This document shows positions 36,390 through 44,509 of a stretch of DNA of 44,509 nt, piece after piece (position 1 is the stretch's first letter; each line of letters starts with the position of its first letter). Position numbers and translations under genes: made by a program. The notes under the pieces were generated by a model. The model saw nothing but the letters and a program-made list of their open reading frames with translations, was not told where the DNA came from and made no database searches. The stretch covers positions 1-44,509 of the forward strand of contig JAKQCW010000029.1 in the NCBI GenBank assembly GCA_029558955.1, written 5' to 3'. This stretch comes from Chloroflexota bacterium. GTDB lineage: Bacteria; Chloroflexota; Anaerolineae; JAAEKA01.

Positions 36390-37424
36390 ATGACCACCCA
36401 TGACCTTTCCCGCTATGCCCGCCAGATCATCTTCCCCGGCCTGGGCGAGGCTGGCCAGCGGCGGCTGCTGGGCGCCAGCGTGACGCTCATCGGCTGCGGC
36501 GCAACCGGCGCGGTGATCGCCAATCACCTGGTGCGCAGCGGCGTCGGCCGGCTGCGCATCGTCGATCGTGACTTCATCGAGCTGAACAACTTGCAGCGCC
36601 AACTGCTCTTCGACGAGCAGGACATGGCCGCCGGGCTGCCCAAGGCCGAGGCCGCCCGGCGCAAGCTGAGCCGCATCAACTCCCAGGTCACGGTCGAAGG
36701 GATCGTGGCCGACGTCACCGCCGACAACATCCTCGAGCTGCTGGCCGGCGCGGACCTGGCCATGGATGGCGCGGACAACTTCGAGACCCGCTTCCTGCTC
36801 AACGATGCCTGCATCCACCTGGGGCTGCCCTGGATCTACTGCGGCGTCATCGCCAGCTACGGCGTGACCATGACCATCCGGCCGGGGGAGACGGCCTGTC
36901 TGCGCTGCCTGCTGGGCCAGATGCCCGCGCCGGGCGTGGCCCCCACCTGCGACACGGCCGGCGTGCTGGCGCCCTCGGTGGCGGTGGTGGCCTCCATCGC
37001 GGCCGGCGAGGCGCTCAAGCTGCTGGCCGGCTTTGGCGAGCTGAACAGCGGCGGCCTGCTCAACTTCGACCTGCTGGACAACAGCCTGGAGCGCTTCGAG
37101 GTGCTGCGCCGGCCTGACTGTCCCGCCTGCGGCCGGCGGGAGCTGGAATTTCTGCGCGCCGAGACCGGCACGCGCAGCGCGACGCTGTGCGGCCGCAACG
37201 CGGTGCAGATCAGCGTCCATGGCCGGCCGGCCGTGAACCTGGCCGAGCTGGCCGAACGTCTGCGCCAGTCGGGCATCCCCCAGGTGACGGTCAACCCCTA
37301 CCTGCTGCGCGCGGCCATCGACGGCCTGGAGCTGACCCTCTTCCCCGACGCGCGCGCCATCATCAAAGGGACGGAGGATGAGACTGTGGCGCGGACCTTC
37401 TACGCCAGGTATGTCGGGATGTAG
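36390..37424 (+). CDS. ThiF/MoeB/HesA-family E1-like adenylyltransferase
   Basis: A 344-residue enzyme of the E1 superfamily that adenylates the C-terminus of a ubiquitin-like sulfur carrier (ThiS/MoaD). Visible parts are RYARQIIFPGLG, nucleotide loop LIGCGATGAVIANHL (~33-47), LNNLQRQLLF, the DGADNFETR acid (~126-134), zinc cysteines C170/C173 and C244/C247, and putative catalytic C187 (TCDTAGV). The ~95 residues after the zinc site are extra and not a rhodanese domain. No sulfur-carrier gene is adjacent. The ATG at 36390 is used; an upstream GTG overlapping comF adds 20 unconserved residues. Confidence 0.9.
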   Translation: MTTHDLSRYARQIIFPGLGEAGQRRLLGASVTLIGCGATGAVIANHLVRSGVGRLRIVDRDFIELNNLQRQLLFDEQDMAAGLPKAEAARRKLSRINSQVTVEGIVADVTADNILELLAGADLAMDGADNFETRFLLNDACIHLGLPWIYCGVIASYGVTMTIRPGETACLRCLLGQMPAPGVAPTCDTAGVLAPSVAVVASIAAGEALKLLAGFGELNSGGLLNFDLLDNSLERFEVLRRPDCPACGRRELEFLRAETGTRSATLCGRNAVQISVHGRPAVNLAELAERLRQSGIPQVTVNPYLLRAAIDGLELTLFPDARAIIKGTEDETVARTFYARYVGM

Positions 37425-37430
37425 CCGCCG

Positions 37431-38414
37431 ATGATTCGCCTGGCAAGCTACCAGCACAGCCATGAAGACGCGCTGCTCGCCTTCTGGAACGCCGCCTTTG
37501 CCGGCCAGCGCAACTTCCGGCCGCTGACGGCGCAGGAGTGGCAGCAGCGCATGGTCGCCGCGCCGGCCTGCGATCCCGCCGGCCTGATCCTGGCCGTGGC
37601 CGGGGATGGCCAGATCGTGGGCGGCGTTCATGCCCTGCGCCCCGCGCCGGCCGCGGGGGTCTATCAGCTTTACGACCCGCGCCATCACATCGCCTGGCTG
37701 ATGGTGGCTGCGGGCTGGCGCGGCCAGGGGCTCGGCCGGCGGCTGTTGCAGGCGGCGGAGAGCTACCTTTATTATTGCCCCATCTTCTTCGCCACGGAAA
37801 CCACCCCGCTCTACGGCTCGGTCGAAGGGCCGCGGCCGCCGCTGTTCGGCTCCAGCCAGCGCATGGGGCTCTCGCTGCGCACAGACCGGCCGTTGATCGA
37901 CTGGCTGGCCGGCCGCGGCTACAACGTGGTCGAGCCGGGCGCTGTCAGCCTGGCGCGTGACCTGGATTCTGCCATCGGGCCGCCGGCCGCGCTGGACTGG
38001 AACACGCTGGGCCTGCGCTTCGTGCCCATCAGCCATGAAGCGCCCTGGAGCGGCCCCGGCTACGACGAGCTGAGGCTGTGGGGCGACGGCGGCGGCTGGC
38101 CCTATGCCGGCGCGGTGTTGGCGGATGCGGCCGGCGCGGCCGCGGCGCGCGTCGTGTGGCGGCCAGACCCGAAGGGCGTTGCCCCGCGCCCGCCCGACGG
38201 CGCGGCCATCGTGCGCCTGGAGGTGCAGCCTGCCTGGCAGGGCCGCGGCCTGGGCGGCTATCTGCTGGATCGGGCCATGGCGGAGATGGCCGCGGCTGGC
38301 CATGGACGCGTCGAGGTGCAGACCCACGTGGTCAAGCACGCCCGCGCCTACGAGCTTTACACCCGGCGCGGCTTCGGGCTGGAGGACGCATGGGCCAGCC
38401 TGGTCAAGACCTGA
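37431..38414 (+). CDS. Two-domain GNAT N-acetyltransferase
   Basis: A 327-residue protein with two GNAT folds, as in MshD-like enzymes. Acetyl-CoA-binding motif A is seen twice: GWRGQGLGRRLL (~94-105) and AWQGRGLGGYLL (~269-280). The second is followed by the conserved YTRRGFG motif. The substrate is unknown. The gene begins 6 bp after the E1-like gene, with no separate promoter, so translation is probably coupled. Confidence 0.88.
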   Translation: MIRLASYQHSHEDALLAFWNAAFAGQRNFRPLTAQEWQQRMVAAPACDPAGLILAVAGDGQIVGGVHALRPAPAAGVYQLYDPRHHIAWLMVAAGWRGQGLGRRLLQAAESYLYYCPIFFATETTPLYGSVEGPRPPLFGSSQRMGLSLRTDRPLIDWLAGRGYNVVEPGAVSLARDLDSAIGPPAALDWNTLGLRFVPISHEAPWSGPGYDELRLWGDGGGWPYAGAVLADAAGAAAARVVWRPDPKGVAPRPPDGAAIVRLEVQPAWQGRGLGGYLLDRAMAEMAAAGHGRVEVQTHVVKHARAYELYTRRGFGLEDAWASLVKT

Positions 38415-38510
38415 ACGGTGCGCGGCGCGCAGGCGCTGTAGCCCGGTGGGCTACTACTGGCCATTTGACAGGCAGCATCTGTGGCAGCGCTGGCAGGGGA
38501 ACAGACAGGC

Positions 38511-38539
38511 TTGGCCGATCAGGCTGGGCGCGCTATAAT
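38511..38539 (+). promoter_or_regulatory. Promoter of the GT39-like gene
   Basis: TTGGCC (38511-38516), 17-bp spacer, TATAAT (38534-38539). The TATAAT overlaps an in-frame ATG (38538), which shows that that ATG is not the start. Confidence 0.8.
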
Positions 38540-38570
38540 GCGGCCATCGACTCCCCCGCGAGGAAACCCG

Positions 38571-40844
38571 TTGAAGCGCGAACAAAGCACCCTCTTCTTC
38601 ATCCTCCTGCTGGCCTTTGCCCTGCGCGTCTGGGGGCTGGACGATCGCAACATCTGGTGGGACGAAGGGCTGGTGGCCTGGGCCGCACGCCTGCCGGCCG
38701 CGGCCATCGCCGACTGGACCGCGCACGATGTACACCCGCCGCTCTATTTTCTGCTCCAGCGCCTCTGGTGGGCTGCGGTGGGCGACGGCGAGTTCGTCAT
38801 GCGCTACACCTCGGTGCTGGTGGGGGTGCTGGGCGTGGTCTTCATCTACCGGCTGGGGCGAACGCTGGGCGGGCCGCGGGCCGGGCTGCTGGCCGCGCTC
38901 TTCCTGGCCATCTCCCCCTTTGCCGTGAGCTGGTCGCAAGAGATGCGCATGTACATCGGCGCGTCGACCGCGGCCACGACGGCGCTCTGGGCGGCGCTGC
39001 GCACCTGGCAGAGCGGCCGCTGGCGCTACTGGGTTCTGTACGTGCTGGCCGCGGCGGCCGGGCTCTGGCTGCTCTACCTCTCGGTTTCGGTTCTGATCAT
39101 CGCCAACCTGGCCTTTTTGGGGGTCTGGATCGGCCGGCGGCTATCCTGGCGGGCGGCGCTGCGCTGGGCTGCGGCCCAGGGGCTAGTGTTGCTGCTTTAC
39201 CTGCCCTGGCTGGCCTATGCCCTGCCGCGCATCCCCTCCTGGTCCACGGCCGAGCCCTTCACCCTCCTGCACTTCATGCAGCTCTACGCCACCACGCTGG
39301 CGCTGGGCGCGTCGGTACACCTGGAGCGCTACCTGCTGCCGGTGCTGCTGGTGCTGGCGACGCTGCTGATCGGCCTGCCGCTGGCCTGGCGTCGGGCCAA
39401 CAGCGTGGAGCGGCGCGCCGGGCTGGCCATGCTGCTGCTGGGGCTGCTGTTGCCCGCCCTGCTGGTCTACATCGTCTCGCTGCCCATCCACATCTACTAC
39501 GCGCCGCGGCTGGCCCCGCGCTACCTGATCCCGCTGGCGGCCTGTTTCTACACGCTGCTGGCGCTGGGGCTGGCGGCCTGGGCCGAGAAAAGCCGCTGGC
39601 TGGCCGGCGCGCTGACCGCGCTGGCGGTGGGAACGGCGCTGCTGGGGCTGGCCGGCTTCTATCCCGACCGCATCCGCCGCGACGATCTGCTCTCCCTGGC
39701 CGCGACCCTGGACGCCCAGCGCCAGCCCGGCGATGCAGTGTTGCTCTACAGCGACCGCGACTGGCCGATGTTCGCCGCCCAGTACGCCGGCGACTGGAAG
39801 GGCGCGCCCAACGGCGCAACCATGGAGGAGCAGGCCGCGGGCTGGCTGCTGGAGCCGCTGTGGCAGGGGGGCGAGGGCCTCTGGCTGGCCACGACCCCCG
39901 ACGCCCTGCGCATGGACCCGCAAGGCCACGTGCGCCGCTGGCTGGAGGAGCGGGCTGTGGCGGCGAGCACGTGGGACTACGGCGAGAATTCGCTGACTTT
40001 CTACGCGCGCACGCCGCAGCGGGCGGCAAGCGTGGCCAGTCTGCGCGCCGGCTTTGCGCCGCCCCATCAGGCGACAAGCTTCGCCGCCGGCCCGCTGGCC
40101 GCGGCCTGGCTGCCGCTGCGCCGCTATCCGGTGGGCGACAAGGTGCATCTGGCGCTCTTCTGGCGTGAGCCGCCGGCCGGCGCGGTGCAGGTGACGCTGA
40201 CGGGGCCGGTTGGGCGCGTGTTCGATCTTCCCGCCGCGCCCCAGCCGGCCGGCCCCAGCCGCCGGCAGGTCGATCTGCCCCTGACCCCCGATCTGCCGGC
40301 CGGCCGCTATGCCCTTCAGGTGCAGGTGGAGGGGGGCGAGCCGCTGGCGGTGGGCGATTTCCGGCTGGTGCAGCCCGGCGTGGCCGGCCAGGCCGGGCTG
40401 GATCCGAGCGCCACGCCGCTGGACCTGCACCTGGGCCCGTCGATCCACCTGCTGGGCTATGAACTGGCGCAGAAGCGGGTGCAGCCGGGGGACGCGCTGG
40501 AGCTGACCCTCTACTGGCAGACGGACGAGGCGGTCACGGCGCGCTACAAGGTCTTCACTCACCTGCTGGGCGAGGTGTGGAACGCGCAGGGCGGCAATTT
40601 CATCTGGGGCCAGGTGGACAGCGAGCCGGTGGAGGGGCAGGCGCCCACCACCACCTGGGCGCCGGGCGCGGTGATCGCCGACCGCTATCGCATTCCCGTG
40701 GCCGCCGACGCGCCGCCAGGCGAGTATCGGCTGGAGGTGGGGCTGTACGGCCTGGTAGACGGTGCGCGGCTGCCAGTGGCCGCGGGGAATGGCCAGCCAG
40801 CCGGGGACGCGGTGCTGTTGGGAACGATTCAGGTAGGGGAGTAA
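38571..40844 (+). CDS. GT39-type membrane glycosyltransferase with C-terminal beta domain
   Basis: A 757-residue polytopic protein of the GT39/ArnT-like GT-C superfamily, predicted to transfer sugars from polyprenyl-phosphate outside the membrane. Signature motifs are NIWWDEG (D31-E32), DVHPPLYFLLQ (H55) and SWSQEMRMY. About eleven membrane segments occupy residues ~7-370, then ~385 soluble residues end in a beta-rich domain (ALELTLYWQTDE, YKVFTHLLG, EYRLEVGLYG) shared with the 30946 protein. The TTG at 38571 was chosen: GAGG lies 7 nt upstream, while the ATG at 38538 falls inside the -10 box. Confidence 0.87.
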   Translation: MKREQSTLFFILLLAFALRVWGLDDRNIWWDEGLVAWAARLPAAAIADWTAHDVHPPLYFLLQRLWWAAVGDGEFVMRYTSVLVGVLGVVFIYRLGRTLGGPRAGLLAALFLAISPFAVSWSQEMRMYIGASTAATTALWAALRTWQSGRWRYWVLYVLAAAAGLWLLYLSVSVLIIANLAFLGVWIGRRLSWRAALRWAAAQGLVLLLYLPWLAYALPRIPSWSTAEPFTLLHFMQLYATTLALGASVHLERYLLPVLLVLATLLIGLPLAWRRANSVERRAGLAMLLLGLLLPALLVYIVSLPIHIYYAPRLAPRYLIPLAACFYTLLALGLAAWAEKSRWLAGALTALAVGTALLGLAGFYPDRIRRDDLLSLAATLDAQRQPGDAVLLYSDRDWPMFAAQYAGDWKGAPNGATMEEQAAGWLLEPLWQGGEGLWLATTPDALRMDPQGHVRRWLEERAVAASTWDYGENSLTFYARTPQRAASVASLRAGFAPPHQATSFAAGPLAAAWLPLRRYPVGDKVHLALFWREPPAGAVQVTLTGPVGRVFDLPAAPQPAGPSRRQVDLPLTPDLPAGRYALQVQVEGGEPLAVGDFRLVQPGVAGQAGLDPSATPLDLHLGPSIHLLGYELAQKRVQPGDALELTLYWQTDEAVTARYKVFTHLLGEVWNAQGGNFIWGQVDSEPVEGQAPTTTWAPGAVIADRYRIPVAADAPPGEYRLEVGLYGLVDGARLPVAAGNGQPAGDAVLLGTIQVGE

Positions 40845-40853
40845 ACCCGCGCC

Positions 40854-40885
40854 GGTCGAGTAGGCGTCTGCGCCGTATCGAGACC
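40854..40885. repeat. Diverged GGTCGAG...GAGACC hairpin repeat
   Basis: GGTCGAGTAGGCGTCTGCGC, then CGTATCGAGACC; related to the units at 10092-10257 and placed between two convergent genes. Confidence 0.6.
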
Positions 40886-40898
40886 TCGCGCGCGTGGG

Positions 40899-41987
40899 TT
40901 ACGCCGGCGGCGGCGTGGTTCGCGCGGCAACGCGGGCGCGCAGTTGACCGCAGCCGGCGTCGATGTCGATGCCGCGACGCACGCGCAGAGTGGTGGGGAT
41001 GCCGGCCGCCTCCAGGATGGCCACGAACGCGTCCACATCCGCGCGGCGCGAGGGCTGGAAAGGTGAACCCACCACCGGGTTGAGGGGAATCAGGTTGACG
41101 TGGCAGAGCAGCCCGTGCAGCCGCGCGGCCAGCTCCTCGGCCAGGGCAGGGCTGTCGTTGATGCCGGCCATCATGGCGTACTCGAAGCTGATGCGGCGGT
41201 GGGTGCGCGCGACGTAGCGCCGGCAGGCCGCGATCAACTCGGCGATGGGGTAGCGCTGATTGATGGGGACCAGCGTGGCCCGCAGCGCGTCGTTGGGCGC
41301 GTGCAGGCTGACCGCCAGGTTGATCTGCAGCTCCTCCTCGGCGAAGCGGTCGATGGCGGGGACCAGCCCCACGGTGCTGACGGTGATCTTGCGCGCGCCC
41401 AGGCCAAAGCCGGCCGGGTCCACCAGCGTGCGCAGCGACTGCCACAGGTTGGCATAGTTGGCCAGCGGCTCCCCCATGCCCATGACGACGATGTTGGAGA
41501 CGCGGGGTGCGCGGCCCGTGACCCCCTGCTGCCGCAGCCCGCGCTCGAAGTAGAGCACCTGGGCGACGATCTCGCCCGGCGTCAGGTTGCGCTGCAGGCC
41601 CATCTGGGCGGTGGCGCAGAAGGTGCAGCCCATGGCGCAGCCGGCCTGGCTGCTGATGCAGAGGGTGTTGCGCCGGTCGTAGCGCATCAGCACCGTCTCG
41701 ATCAACTGGCCATCGTGAAGGCGAAAGAGGGTCTTGGTGGTATGGCCGTCGCGCGAGATGCTTTCGGCGGCCGGCGTCAGCAGCTCGATCTGCGCTTCCT
41801 GCGCCAGCCGGTCGCGCAGGCCGGCCGGCAGATTGCTCATCTCGGCCGGATCCACAGCCAGGCGCTGGTAGAGCCACTGGTAGAGCTGATCGGCGCGATA
41901 GGCCGGCTGGTCCCAGGCGACCACCTGCGCACGCAAGGCGTCGGGGCTCAGGTCCAGGAGACGAATGGAACGGTTCGCTTGGTTCAT
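40899..41987 (-). CDS. rlmN: 23S rRNA/tRNA adenine-C2 methyltransferase RlmN
   Basis: A 362-residue radical SAM enzyme that methylates A2503 of 23S rRNA and A37 of some tRNAs. The cluster motif is C117-AMG-C121-TF-C124. The second catalytic cysteine is C346 in DAGCGQLRA, and the family motif [10 protein letters not shown] is present. The ATG at 41987 opens [14 protein letters not shown], the usual length; upstream in-frame codons overlap the neighbouring gene antisense and are not conserved. A GNAT gene lies 65 bp upstream on the same strand. Confidence 0.96.
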   Translation of the reverse strand: MNQANRSIRLLDLSPDALRAQVVAWDQPAYRADQLYQWLYQRLAVDPAEMSNLPAGLRDRLAQEAQIELLTPAAESISRDGHTTKTLFRLHDGQLIETVLMRYDRRNTLCISSQAGCAMGCTFCATAQMGLQRNLTPGEIVAQVLYFERGLRQQGVTGRAPRVSNIVVMGMGEPLANYANLWQSLRTLVDPAGFGLGARKITVSTVGLVPAIDRFAEEELQINLAVSLHAPNDALRATLVPINQRYPIAELIAACRRYVARTHRRISFEYAMMAGINDSPALAEELAARLHGLLCHVNLIPLNPVVGSPFQPSRRADVDAFVAILEAAGIPTTLRVRRGIDIDAGCGQLRARVAARTTPPPA

Positions 41988-42052
41988 AATCGCTGCGCGC
42001 TGGCCTTGGCGTGGCGGCGGCGTCCGGCCGCGCGGCCCGGCCCCACGCGTCC

Positions 42053-42475
42053 TCAGCCAGGCCGGCGCGGCGTCGGGTCGCCCCGCAGCACCCAGGCGCG
42101 CGGGTTGTGCTCGAAGCCGATGCGTGGATAGTAGTCGTTGGCCAGCGGCGCGGCCAGCAGGACGATCATGCACTCCGGCCAGAGGCGCGCCCGCGTCTCC
42201 TCCACCAGCCGCTTGCCGATGCCCAGGCGCTGGTAGCCGGCGTCCACGGCGAGATCGGCCAGGTAGGCGGCATAGCTGAAGTCGGTCAGCGTGCGGGAGA
42301 TGCCCACCAGCCGGTCGCCGTCCCAGGCCGTGATGAGAATGTCGGCATGGCGCAGCATCTCAGCGAAGACATCTGGGCGATCAACGGGCCGGCGCTCGCC
42401 CAGAGTCGAGCGGTTGTAGAGATCGATGGCAGCCTCGACGCTGATCACAGCGTCAGCGCGATAGTCGATGGTCAT
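42053..42475 (-). CDS. GNAT family N-acetyltransferase
   Basis: A 140-residue single-domain GNAT with motif [21 protein letters not shown] and the YYPRIGFEH end motif. The substrate is unknown. The ATG at 42475 starts [21 protein letters not shown] longer in-frame start at 42706 would begin before the predicted promoter (42602-42630) and is rejected. The ~120-nt leader has a GATCCTG/CAGGATC hairpin. It probably shares a transcript with rlmN. Confidence 0.88.
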   Translation of the reverse strand: MTIDYRADAVISVEAAIDLYNRSTLGERRPVDRPDVFAEMLRHADILITAWDGDRLVGISRTLTDFSYAAYLADLAVDAGYQRLGIGKRLVEETRARLWPECMIVLLAAPLANDYYPRIGFEHNPRAWVLRGDPTPRRPG

Positions 42476-42601
42476 GGATTTGGTCGGGGTCCTTTCCTTT
42501 CTGACGAGCCGTGCAATCCAACCACTGGCCGAGGAAGGATCCTGCAGTTCCAGGATCTCGGTCAATTGTCGTATCGTGAGCGCGATCCCTGCGTGGCGGG
42601 C

Positions 42602-42630
42602 ATTGTAACGCAACTTGCGCGCGGCAACAA
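42602..42630 (-). promoter_or_regulatory. Promoter of the GNAT-rlmN unit
   Basis: TTGTTG (42625-42630), 17-bp spacer, TACAAT (42602-42607) on the minus strand. Confidence 0.65.
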
Positions 42631-42689
42631 ACAAGGCCCGGCGCTGGAGTTGCGTGTGAAGACGAAGGGAAAATGGTACTAATTTCCTA

Positions 42690-42719
42690 TTGACGCTGGG
42701 GTGCAATCGTCGCTACAAT
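42690..42719 (+). promoter_or_regulatory. Promoter of the DUF362 gene
   Basis: TTGACG (42690-42695), 18-bp spacer, TACAAT (42714-42719). It is divergent from the GNAT promoter 60 bp away; a ~145-nt leader with no recognised motif precedes the gene. Confidence 0.7.
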
Positions 42720-42869
42720 TCAGTGACGGAGTTACGACGAGGATTGCAGACAAGTTCAATTCCCGCGCTTGGTTTTCTGTGATTTGACCTTGTGACCCGT
42801 CAGCTCTATCGCCTTCTTGGGGTTCACGACACTGTCGTTCGAGTCGACTTGCCAGAAAGGAAGCGCACC

Positions 42870-44509
42870 ATGGACGCTCTCAAATCCAGGTTGTTCCGTA
42901 CCTGTCCCAAGACAGGTCGCATCGTCGGCGTGCGCCAGCCCGAGGGCTGGACGCGCGTTTTCTTTCCGCTGATCGGCCTGGCCGCTCTGATCTGGTTTGT
43001 GGCGCGCGTGGCGCCCAAGCCCAGCCGGGCCGTTTATCCCTGCCAACGGGTGGCCATGCCGCTGGCCTCAGGCTTCGTGCTCTGGCTGGCGGGGATCGTC
43101 GGGGCGTCGTTGGCCTTCGGCAAGGCGCGCGGCAAATTCCACCAGGCGCGCTACGTCACCGGCGGACTGGCTGTGGTCGTTGCCCTGCTGGGCATTGGCT
43201 GGGGCGTGTTGACGCTGCAGACGCCGGCGGTGGCGCAGACGGAAGCCTACACGCCGCACCCGGTCAACCAGCCCATCGGCGTGGCCAAGGGCGCAGCGCC
43301 CGGCCGCGTCGTCTGGACGCACGATGCGCTGGTGACTACCTGGAACGGGAGCACCACGGCTTCCGGCCAGCGCTGGTACAATCTGGTCGACCAGACGCGG
43401 GCCAGCCGGCTGATGTCCACGGCGCTGACCAGCTACGCCGACTCAGGCACTCCCGCACAGGCCTGGAACGCGATCTTCCAGCACTTCAACGGCGGCGCGG
43501 GCTACCAGGCGGGCGAGAAGGTCTTCATCAAGGTCAACCTGACCACCTCTCACTCCAACAGTTGCGCCGACGGCAACTACAACTGGAACATCACCTGCCT
43601 GGGCGCTGGCTCGACCACCGGCTGGACCTACATCGGCCAGTCGCCGCAGTTGATGATTGCCCTGCTGGATCAACTGGTCAACGAGGCGGGGGTCGCCCAG
43701 TCCGACATCACCATCGGCGACTCCACCGGCCTGTGGGTCAACGAGCTCTATAACCCGGTACACAGCGCCTTCCCCAACGTGGTCTACATGGACGCACGCG
43801 GCGGCATGGGACGCACGGCCGCGGCCCGCAGCAATGTGCCGCTCTACTGGAGCACCAGCGAGGCGGACGGCAAGAGCCAGGACTACATCCTGCAGGCGGT
43901 GGCCAACGCGAAGTATGTCATCGACTTCGCCATCCTCAAGGTCCACGAGCGCAACGGCATCACCGTCACCGCCAAAAACCACTATGGCTCGCTGAGCGGC
44001 GGCAACTCCAACGAGCGCAAGCCCCCCACCTCGGGCTACTATCACCTCCACCTGCGCCTGCCGCTGGAGACCGACCCCAACGCCTACGTCAACCGGGCGT
44101 TGATGGGACAGTACCGGCCGCTGGTGGACCTAAACGGCCATGCCCAGATGGGCGGCAAGACGCTGCTCTACCTGGTGGACGGCATCTACGGCGGCTGGGG
44201 CTGGGCTGGCGTGCCCGCCAAGTGGAACATGGCCCCCTTCAACGGCCAGTGGCCGGGCAGCCTCTTCCTCTCCATGGACCAGGTGGCCATCGACTCGGTG
44301 AGCTTCGACTTCCTGAGCCAGCAGTGGCCCGATCTGGCGCTGGCCAACGAGGGGGTGCAGGACTATCTCCACGAGATGGCGCTGGCCAACAATCCGCCCT
44401 CGGGAACCTTCTACGACCCGGAGCGGGACGGCACGCGGCTGGCCAGCCAGGGCGTCCACGAGCACTGGAACAACCCCACCGACAAGCAGTACAGCCGCAA
44501 CCTGGGCAC
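42870..44509 (+). CDS. DUF362 domain protein with membrane-anchored N-terminus (3' end outside window)
   Basis: 546 residues are visible and the frame stays open to the window end. The N-terminal ~110 residues contain three hydrophobic segments, with PKPSRAVYPCQR between the first two, a pattern I associate with bacterial DUF362 proteins. The DUF362 domain follows outside the membrane: GEKVFIKVNLTTSHSNS, then SPQLMIALLDQL, DITIGDSTG, FAILKVHERNGITVTAKNHY and LSMDQVAIDSVSFDFL. The biochemical role of the family is unsettled. AAAGGAAG lies ~8 nt before the ATG. Confidence 0.9.
   Translation, partial: MDALKSRLFRTCPKTGRIVGVRQPEGWTRVFFPLIGLAALIWFVARVAPKPSRAVYPCQRVAMPLASGFVLWLAGIVGASLAFGKARGKFHQARYVTGGLAVVVALLGIGWGVLTLQTPAVAQTEAYTPHPVNQPIGVAKGAAPGRVVWTHDALVTTWNGSTTASGQRWYNLVDQTRASRLMSTALTSYADSGTPAQAWNAIFQHFNGGAGYQAGEKVFIKVNLTTSHSNSCADGNYNWNITCLGAGSTTGWTYIGQSPQLMIALLDQLVNEAGVAQSDITIGDSTGLWVNELYNPVHSAFPNVVYMDARGGMGRTAAARSNVPLYWSTSEADGKSQDYILQAVANAKYVIDFAILKVHERNGITVTAKNHYGSLSGGNSNERKPPTSGYYHLHLRLPLETDPNAYVNRALMGQYRPLVDLNGHAQMGGKTLLYLVDGIYGGWGWAGVPAKWNMAPFNGQWPGSLFLSMDQVAIDSVSFDFLSQQWPDLALANEGVQDYLHEMALANNPPSGTFYDPERDGTRLASQGVHEHWNNPTDKQYSRNLG

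Noticed and set aside
38481..38570. ATG at 38538 or earlier as start of the GT39-like gene
   Set aside because: That ATG is part of the TATAAT promoter box; the TTG at 38571 has a well-placed ribosome site and begins the membrane segment.
42476..42600. T-box leader before the GNAT-rlmN genes
   Set aside because: A hairpin is present, but the conserved T-box sequence that pairs with the tRNA acceptor end is absent, and the genes are not amino-acid related.
42476..42706. Longer start for the GNAT gene, adding a helix-turn-helix-like stretch
   Set aside because: The extension would begin upstream of the predicted promoter (42602-42630) and has no ribosome site. The resemblance to a helix-turn-helix is weak.
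1..44509. Prophage, integrative element or biosynthetic cluster
   Set aside because: No integrase, transposase, portal, terminase, relaxase, NRPS or PKS motifs were seen; genes have uniform composition and housekeeping or envelope roles.

Overview
The window is a high-GC bacterial chromosome segment that most resembles Chloroflexota (Anaerolineae/Caldilineae-like). This is an inference from three things: the primary sigma factor carries an extra stretch in region 3; the DNA primase has a CFGAC zinc knuckle; and there are many Thr/Pro-rich lipoproteins, GT39-like membrane proteins and a DUF3048 protein. No 16S gene is present, so the taxonomy is tentative. There is no phage or conjugative module and no CRISPR array. 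Most of the DNA is ordinary housekeeping and envelope genes, separated by unusually rich families of non-coding repeats.

Layout. 1-5.1 kb: on the minus strand, an MgtC/SapB membrane protein with a long, nested-hairpin leader, then dnaG-rpoD from one consensus promoter, then tRNA-Asn, then the start of a radical-SAM gene that runs off the window. 5.1-8.9 kb: a 14-copy 31-bp tandem array inside a 10-bp inverted repeat, a YgjP-like metalloprotease, an ABC-F ATPase, and a repeat-rich gap with a minus-strand terminator that belongs to no visible gene. 8.9-13.0 kb: two uncharacterised proteins and an ATPase/DUF234 protein whose promoter lies in a 41-bp palindrome. 13.1-19.3 kb: pyruvate phosphate dikinase, an unknown protein, a double-PspC membrane protein, a ~1 kb array built on heptanucleotides, and a YtxH protein. 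19.3-21.7 kb: mutM, an ECF sigma/anti-sigma pair and tRNA-Leu(CAA). 22-28.4 kb: four plus-strand envelope genes (SH3b lipoprotein, a protein with four cNMP-binding-like domains and a membrane anchor, DUF3048 lipoprotein, M50 protease). The first two share a C-terminal extracytoplasmic module.

28.5-44.5 kb: a large polyprenyl-sugar glycosyltransferase-like protein (minus), then on the plus strand a DUF1992 protein, a thioredoxin-TPR protein (CnoX/YbbN-like), two Sco-family proteins, an orphan NarL-type response regulator, a 52-residue Flp-type pilin gene, a ComF-family phosphoribosyltransferase, a ThiF/MoeB-like E1, a two-domain GNAT and a second GT39-like protein. These are followed by rlmN and a GNAT gene (minus) and a DUF362 protein cut by the window end.

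How they fit together. dnaG-rpoD is a classic replication/transcription pair. The sigma/anti-sigma pair, PspC, Sco, thioredoxin, M50 and lipoprotein genes point to envelope maintenance and sensing. The repeats fall into at least four families, each present several times and nearly all between genes. They are the most unusual part of the window, together with the structured mgtC leader and the four-domain cNMP sensor-like protein.
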